DNA of 7,496 nt from Chloroflexota bacterium (GTDB lineage: Bacteria; Chloroflexota; Limnocylindria; Limnocylindrales; CSP1-4). Numbering within the stretch: the stretch's first letter is position 1; each line of letters starts with the position of its first letter. The DNA lies in NCBI GenBank assembly GCA_021812735.1, contig JAKAMV010000489.1, positions 1 through 7,496 on the forward strand, given 5' to 3'. The position numbers were made by a program, and so were the translations under genes. Below, one piece after another: positions 5,458 through 7,496 of this stretch. The notes below the pieces were generated by a model that worked only from the letters and a program-made list of their open reading frames with translations, had not been told where the DNA came from and made no database searches.

Positions 5458-6022
5458 GCTCTTCCTCCGGCTCCGCCGCGGCGGAGCCGTCCGTGCAATG
5501 GGCCACCAGCCGTTCGAGCAGCGCGGTGAGGGCCTCCAGCTCCTGCGGGGCTAGCGCCTCGGCGAAGTGGCGCCGCACCCCTCCGAGGTGCACCGGCGTC
5601 GCGCCGCGCAGCCGCTCGAGGCCGGCCGGCGTCAGCACCGCGAACGCGCCGCGCGCATCGGACGGGCAGGTCACGCGCTGGACCAGGCCCTCCGCCTCGA
5701 GCCGGTCGACCACGCGAGTCATGCCGCTGCGGCTCAGCAGCAGGCGATCCGCCAGCTCGTGCATGCGAAGGCGGTGATCCTCGGCGTAGGCGAGCTGAAC
5801 GAGCACGTCGTAGTGCCCCAGCGAGAGCCCGGCCTCGGCTCCCAACTCGGCCTCGAGCCGCCGCAGCACGACCGCGTGGGCCTGCAGAAAGGCGCGCCAC
5901 GCGCGCAGCTCCGCCGGGCGCAAGCGACACTCGTCCGCCTCACCCGATCCGACGGCCGCCGCCGTGCCGCCCCGCTCCTCCTGGCTCACCATTGCGGCGG
6001 CGAGATCGGTGGGCTCGGCCAT
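5447..6022 (-). CDS. MarR-family transcriptional regulator
   Basis: A 191-residue regulator. The winged helix-turn-helix is clear: LRMHELADRLLLSRSGMTRVVDRLEAEGLVQR (85-116) followed by the wing TCPSDARGAFAVLTPAG (118-134), with the Asp-x-Arg-Gly typical of the MarR wing. The preceding SLGHYDVLVQLAYAED (67-82) is the family's helix 2 region, and long flanking helices form the dimer interface. The first 35 or so residues are extra compared with typical MarR proteins (about 140-160 residues) and look disordered. Met11 is an alternative start but has no ribosome binding site. Cysteines are at 32, 119 and 176; Cys119 in the wing could be redox-sensitive, which is speculation. It is divergent from a YceI-family gene across 168 bp and 44 nt upstream of aceE in the same direction, so either or both may be targets. 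The ligand is unknown. Confidence 0.92.
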   Translation of the reverse strand: MAEPTDLAAAMVSQEERGGTAAAVGSGEADECRLRPAELRAWRAFLQAHAVVLRRLEAELGAEAGLSLGHYDVLVQLAYAEDHRLRMHELADRLLLSRSGMTRVVDRLEAEGLVQRVTCPSDARGAFAVLTPAGLERLRGATPVHLGGVRRHFAEALAPQELEALTALLERLVAHCTDGSAAAEPEEERAG

Positions 6023-6053
6023 CCTGGGTCCCTACCTATCTTCACGAGCGCAC

Positions 6054-6082
6054 ATGATACCGCGCCACGAGATGTAGTTGCA
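6054..6082 (-). promoter_or_regulatory. Possible marR promoter
   Basis: On the minus strand a -10-like TATCAT (6059-6054) lies 17 nt from a poor -35-like TGCAAC (6082-6077). The start point would be about 25 nt before the marR ATG. The -35 overlaps that of the divergent yceI promoter, so one bound protein could affect both. The weak -35 keeps confidence low. Confidence 0.22.
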
Positions 6083-6089
6083 TACTCAA
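6077..6089. promoter_or_regulatory. Candidate operator, copy 1 (GTTGC-N3-C-N-CAA)
   Basis: GTTGCATACTCAA overlaps the -35 box of the yceI promoter and the possible -35 box of marR. It has TTG/CAA dyad ends and matches the copy at 6124-6136 at all defined positions. A further small dyad CAATGATTG (6087-6095) continues into the promoter spacer. The divergent MarR protein is the obvious candidate binder, by inference. Confidence 0.4.
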
Positions 6090-6106
6090 TGATTGTCCTC
6101 TATAGT
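6078..6106 (+). promoter_or_regulatory. Sigma-70-type promoter for the yceI-family gene
   Basis: -35 TTGCAT (6078-6083), a spacer of exactly 17 nt, and -10 TATAGT (6101-6106). This is the best promoter match in the window and lies in a marked AT-rich dip. Transcription would start near 6113, leaving a leader of about 78 nt before the ATG at 6191. Confidence 0.65.
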
Positions 6107-6118
6107 CAGCCCGAGGGT

Positions 6119-6137
6119 AACCGGTTGCGGTCGCAAC
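6119..6137. promoter_or_regulatory. Candidate operator, copy 2, with two overlapping palindromes
   Basis: AACCGGTT (6119-6126) and GTTGCG-GT-CGCAAC (6124-6137) are both perfect palindromes sharing three bases. The second contains the GTTGC-N3-C-N-CAA element also found at 6077-6089, 47 bp upstream. It would sit around +7 to +25 of the yceI transcript, a usual place for a blocking repressor. The 2-nt loop makes an RNA hairpin less likely than a protein-binding dyad. Confidence 0.42.
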
Positions 6138-6178
6138 GATGCGGCCGACACGACGGACGCGATCCCAGCCCCCAGGGC

Positions 6179-6183
6179 AGGAG
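6179..6183 (+). promoter_or_regulatory. Ribosome binding site of the yceI-family gene
   Basis: AGGAG, 7 nt before the ATG at 6191. It supports this start over any upstream codon in the long open frame that runs in from marR. Confidence 0.7.
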
Positions 6184-6190
6184 CAGACTG

Positions 6191-6757
6191 ATGGCCAAGT
6201 GGCAGCTCGATCCGGTGCACTCGACAGTGCAGTTCTCGGCACGGCACATGATGGTGACCAATGTGCGCGGCAAGTTCCGCGACTTCTCGGTCGACGTCGA
6301 CTTCGACCCCGCCCATCCTGAGCAGGGCCGGGTACAAGCCTTCATCCAGGCGACCAGCATCGACACCGGCATGGAGCAGCGGGATCAGCACCTGCGCTCG
6401 GCCGACTTCCTCGACGCCGAGCACTACCCCACGCTCACCTTCACCGGCACGCGGGTCGAGCGAGTCGGCGATGACCGCTTCCGGCTGCACGGCGACCTGA
6501 CGATCCGCGGGGCCACGCGGCCCGTCGCGCTCGAGGTGGAGTACATGGGTGTCGCCACCAACCTGCAGGGCGGCCTGAGCGCCGGGTTCACCGCGCACAC
6601 GAAGATCAGCCGCAAGGAGTGGGGGCTGAACTGGAACGTGGGGCTCGAGGCGGGCGGCTGGCTCGTCAGCGACGAGGTGCGCGTCGAGATCGATCTGGAG
6701 CTCGTCTCCGCCGCGTCTGAGAAGGCCGGCGACGAGGCTGCGGTCGGGGCCGCCTGA
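6191..6757 (+). CDS. YceI-family protein (lipocalin-like, putative polyisoprenoid-binding), cytoplasmic form
   Basis: A 188-residue protein covering the full YceI-like domain: start WQLDPVHSTVQFSARHMMVTNVRGKF (4-29), DFDPAHPEQGRVQAFIQATSIDTG (37-60), the hallmark RDQHLRSADFLDAEHYPTLTF (64-84), HGDLTIRGATRPVALEVEY (100-118) and the closing SRKEWGLNWN (140-149). YceI proteins form an eight-stranded lipocalin-like barrel that holds a long isoprenoid chain. Escherichia coli YceI is periplasmic with a signal peptide. This one starts directly at the barrel and has none, so it should stay in the cytoplasm, as many Gram-positive homologues do. The last 15 or so residues are Ala/Glu-rich and outside the fold. 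It has its own promoter and ribosome binding site and is divergent from marR, suggesting MarR control. Its physiological role is not known; links to stress or quinone/isoprenoid handling are inference. Confidence 0.94.
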   Translation: MAKWQLDPVHSTVQFSARHMMVTNVRGKFRDFSVDVDFDPAHPEQGRVQAFIQATSIDTGMEQRDQHLRSADFLDAEHYPTLTFTGTRVERVGDDRFRLHGDLTIRGATRPVALEVEYMGVATNLQGGLSAGFTAHTKISRKEWGLNWNVGLEAGGWLVSDEVRVEIDLELVSAASEKAGDEAAVGAA

Positions 6758-6792
6758 GCGGCACCCTCCAAACGCACAGTATCGGCGACCCA

Positions 6793-6835
6793 GTCGGGCA
6801 CCCGACGCCGCCTGGGAGACCGGTCCGGCCACCGG
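6793..6835 (+). terminator. Two hairpin-forming dyads after yceI, possible terminator
   Basis: GTCGGG-CA-CCCGAC (6793-6806) and CCGGT-N6-ACCGG (6820-6835) lie 35-80 nt after the yceI-family stop and before ppgK. Both could fold in RNA, but neither has a T-run after it. They might instead be binding sites in the ppgK upstream region. Confidence 0.25.
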
Positions 6836-6859
6836 CGCGCCGCCGCAATGCGAGCCCGC

Positions 6860-6865
6860 TAGACT
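6860..6865 (+). promoter_or_regulatory. Possible -10 element upstream of ppgK
   Basis: TAGACT matches the -10 form common in high-GC Gram-positive bacteria. No recognisable -35 is found 16-19 nt upstream. A start point at about 6872-6873 would give a leader of about 44 nt for ppgK. Confidence 0.3.
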
Positions 6866-6878
6866 GCATCGCATGGCG

Positions 6879-6890
6879 GATCGATCGATC
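6879..6890. repeat. GATCGATCGATC palindrome in the ppgK leader
   Basis: A perfect 12-bp palindrome made of three overlapping GATC words, just after the possible ppgK -10 element and 26 nt before the start codon. It could be an operator or a chance simple repeat in GC-rich DNA. Confidence 0.35.
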
Positions 6891-6915
6891 GACGACGCGA
6901 GGGAGCGCGGCCTGG

Positions 6916-7496
6916 ATGGACGAGACGGTGCGAACTGAGCCCGGGACGGGCCAGCCCGCTTCGCGCGCGGCGGCCGTCGGCAACGACGGGGTCGCTCAGG
7001 GCGATGGCGGCACCGCCGGGCGGCCCCTCGGGGTCGGGATCGACGTCGGCGGGACCGGCGTCAAGGCGGCCGTCGTCGATCTCGCCACCGGCTCGCTCGT
7101 CTCCGCTCGCGTGCGGGAGAAGACGCCCTCCCCCTCGACCCCGGAAGCCGTGGCCGAAACGATCGCTCGGATCATCGAGCGGATCGAGGCGTCGGGACAC
7201 CGCACGGCCGGTATGCCGACGGGCGCCGGGCTGCCGGGCGTCGTCAAGGACGGCTGGCTACGCACCGCGGCGAACATCGACCATGCCTGGATGGAGACGC
7301 GGGCGGAAGACGTCCTGGAACGATACCTCGCGCGACCCGTGCTGATCATCAACGACGCCGATGCCGCCGGGTTGGCCGAGTTGCGCTACGGCGCCGGCGT
7401 CGGGCAGCGTGGCGTCGTGCTGATGCTCACGATCGGGACCGGGATCGGCAGCGCGCTCTTCGTCGATGGCGACCTGGTGCCGAACACCGAGCTCGG
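6916..7496 (+). CDS. ppgK: Polyphosphate glucokinase (ROK family), N-terminal part (runs off the right edge)
   Basis: The first 193 residues of a polyphosphate glucokinase, which phosphorylates glucose to glucose 6-phosphate with polyphosphate (often also ATP) as donor. The phosphate-binding loop GVGIDVGGTGVKAAVVDLATG (39-59) opens the actin-like fold. Then come TPSPSTPEAV (70-79), GLPGVVKDGWLRTAANIDHAW (105-125), and NDADAAGLAE (146-155), in which Asp147 is the expected catalytic base. The window ends in LTIGTGIGSALFVDGDLVPNTELG (from 171). This whole pattern, especially PGVV-x-x-G-x-x-x-TAAN and LVPNTELG, separates PpgK from other ROK sugar kinases. The ATG at 6916 has a GAGGGAG at 6899-6905, 10 nt upstream. 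About 38 Gly/Ala-rich residues precede the kinase fold, more than usual; GTG 6928 is the only other nearby start. It is on the same strand as the yceI-family gene 158 bp upstream and probably has its own promoter. Confidence 0.93.
   Translation, partial: MDETVRTEPGTGQPASRAAAVGNDGVAQGDGGTAGRPLGVGIDVGGTGVKAAVVDLATGSLVSARVREKTPSPSTPEAVAETIARIIERIEASGHRTAGMPTGAGLPGVVKDGWLRTAANIDHAWMETRAEDVLERYLARPVLIINDADAAGLAELRYGAGVGQRGVVLMLTIGTGIGSALFVDGDLVPNTEL

Noticed and set aside
5403..5930. Upstream extension of the aceE frame to 5930, which would give a 1074-residue protein
   Set aside because: The extension is Arg/Ala-rich low complexity overlapping the real marR gene in another frame. AceE homology begins just after the ATG at 5402. 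A TTG at 5450 overlapping the marR stop is in frame but has no good ribosome binding site.
6086..6874. Minus-strand open frame of 262 codons opposite the yceI-family gene
   Set aside because: It mirrors a gene with full YceI homology and shows no domain of its own.
1..7496. Mobile element, CRISPR or defence island
   Set aside because: No transposase, integrase, terminal repeats, target-site duplications, spaced repeats or defence-type domains were seen. Gene order and composition look like a normal chromosomal region.

Overview
This is a GC-rich, gene-dense bacterial chromosome segment with eight recognisable protein-coding genes: six complete, one cut by each window edge. The strong G/C bias at third codon positions, the homodimeric type of pyruvate dehydrogenase E1 (AceE), a polyphosphate glucokinase of the ROK family and a TAGACT-type -10 element all suggest a high-GC Gram-positive-like lineage. 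Actinomycetota fits, and so does Chloroflexota of the Thermomicrobia/Sphaerobacter kind. That placement is inference from gene content, not a taxonomic assignment. No rRNA, tRNA, insertion sequence, integrase, CRISPR array or phage gene was seen.

Left part (1-925, minus strand): a compact operon reads from right to left as an ArsR-family regulator (563-925), a DsrE/DsrF-like protein with a single cysteine (142-555), and the first 31 residues of a TusA/SirA-family sulfur carrier (1-93). The genes are tightly packed, and the dsrE-like ribosome binding site overlaps the arsR stop codon. It looks like a self-regulated sulfur-relay module. Its upstream control region (926-1227) has small inverted repeats but no convincing gene.

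Middle (1228-2648, plus strand): a HAD-superfamily hydrolase close to the haloacid dehalogenase type II branch, then a protein of unknown function whose C-terminal half resembles SRPBCC/polyketide-cyclase-like proteins. A three-copy 14-bp tandem repeat with hairpin potential separates it from the convergent gene to its right.

Centre-right (2706-6022, minus strand): a MarR-family regulator followed 44 nt downstream by a complete aceE for the pyruvate dehydrogenase E1 subunit. A GC-rich inverted repeat spans the junction. The E2 and E3 partners are not in the window.

Right part (6023-7496, plus strand): a YceI-family protein without a signal peptide, divergent from marR, then the N-terminal 193 residues of a polyphosphate glucokinase. 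The marR/yceI intergenic region holds the best regulatory signal of the window: a good sigma-70-type promoter (TTGCAT, 17 nt, TATAGT) and two copies of a GTTGC-N3-C-N-CAA element, one on the -35 box and one just downstream of the expected transcription start.

Most genes are ordinary accessory or central-metabolism genes. I see no clearly new system. The items that most merit a check are the ArsR-DsrE-TusA operon with its altered CPxP motif, the paired elements between marR and yceI, and the marR-aceE linkage.
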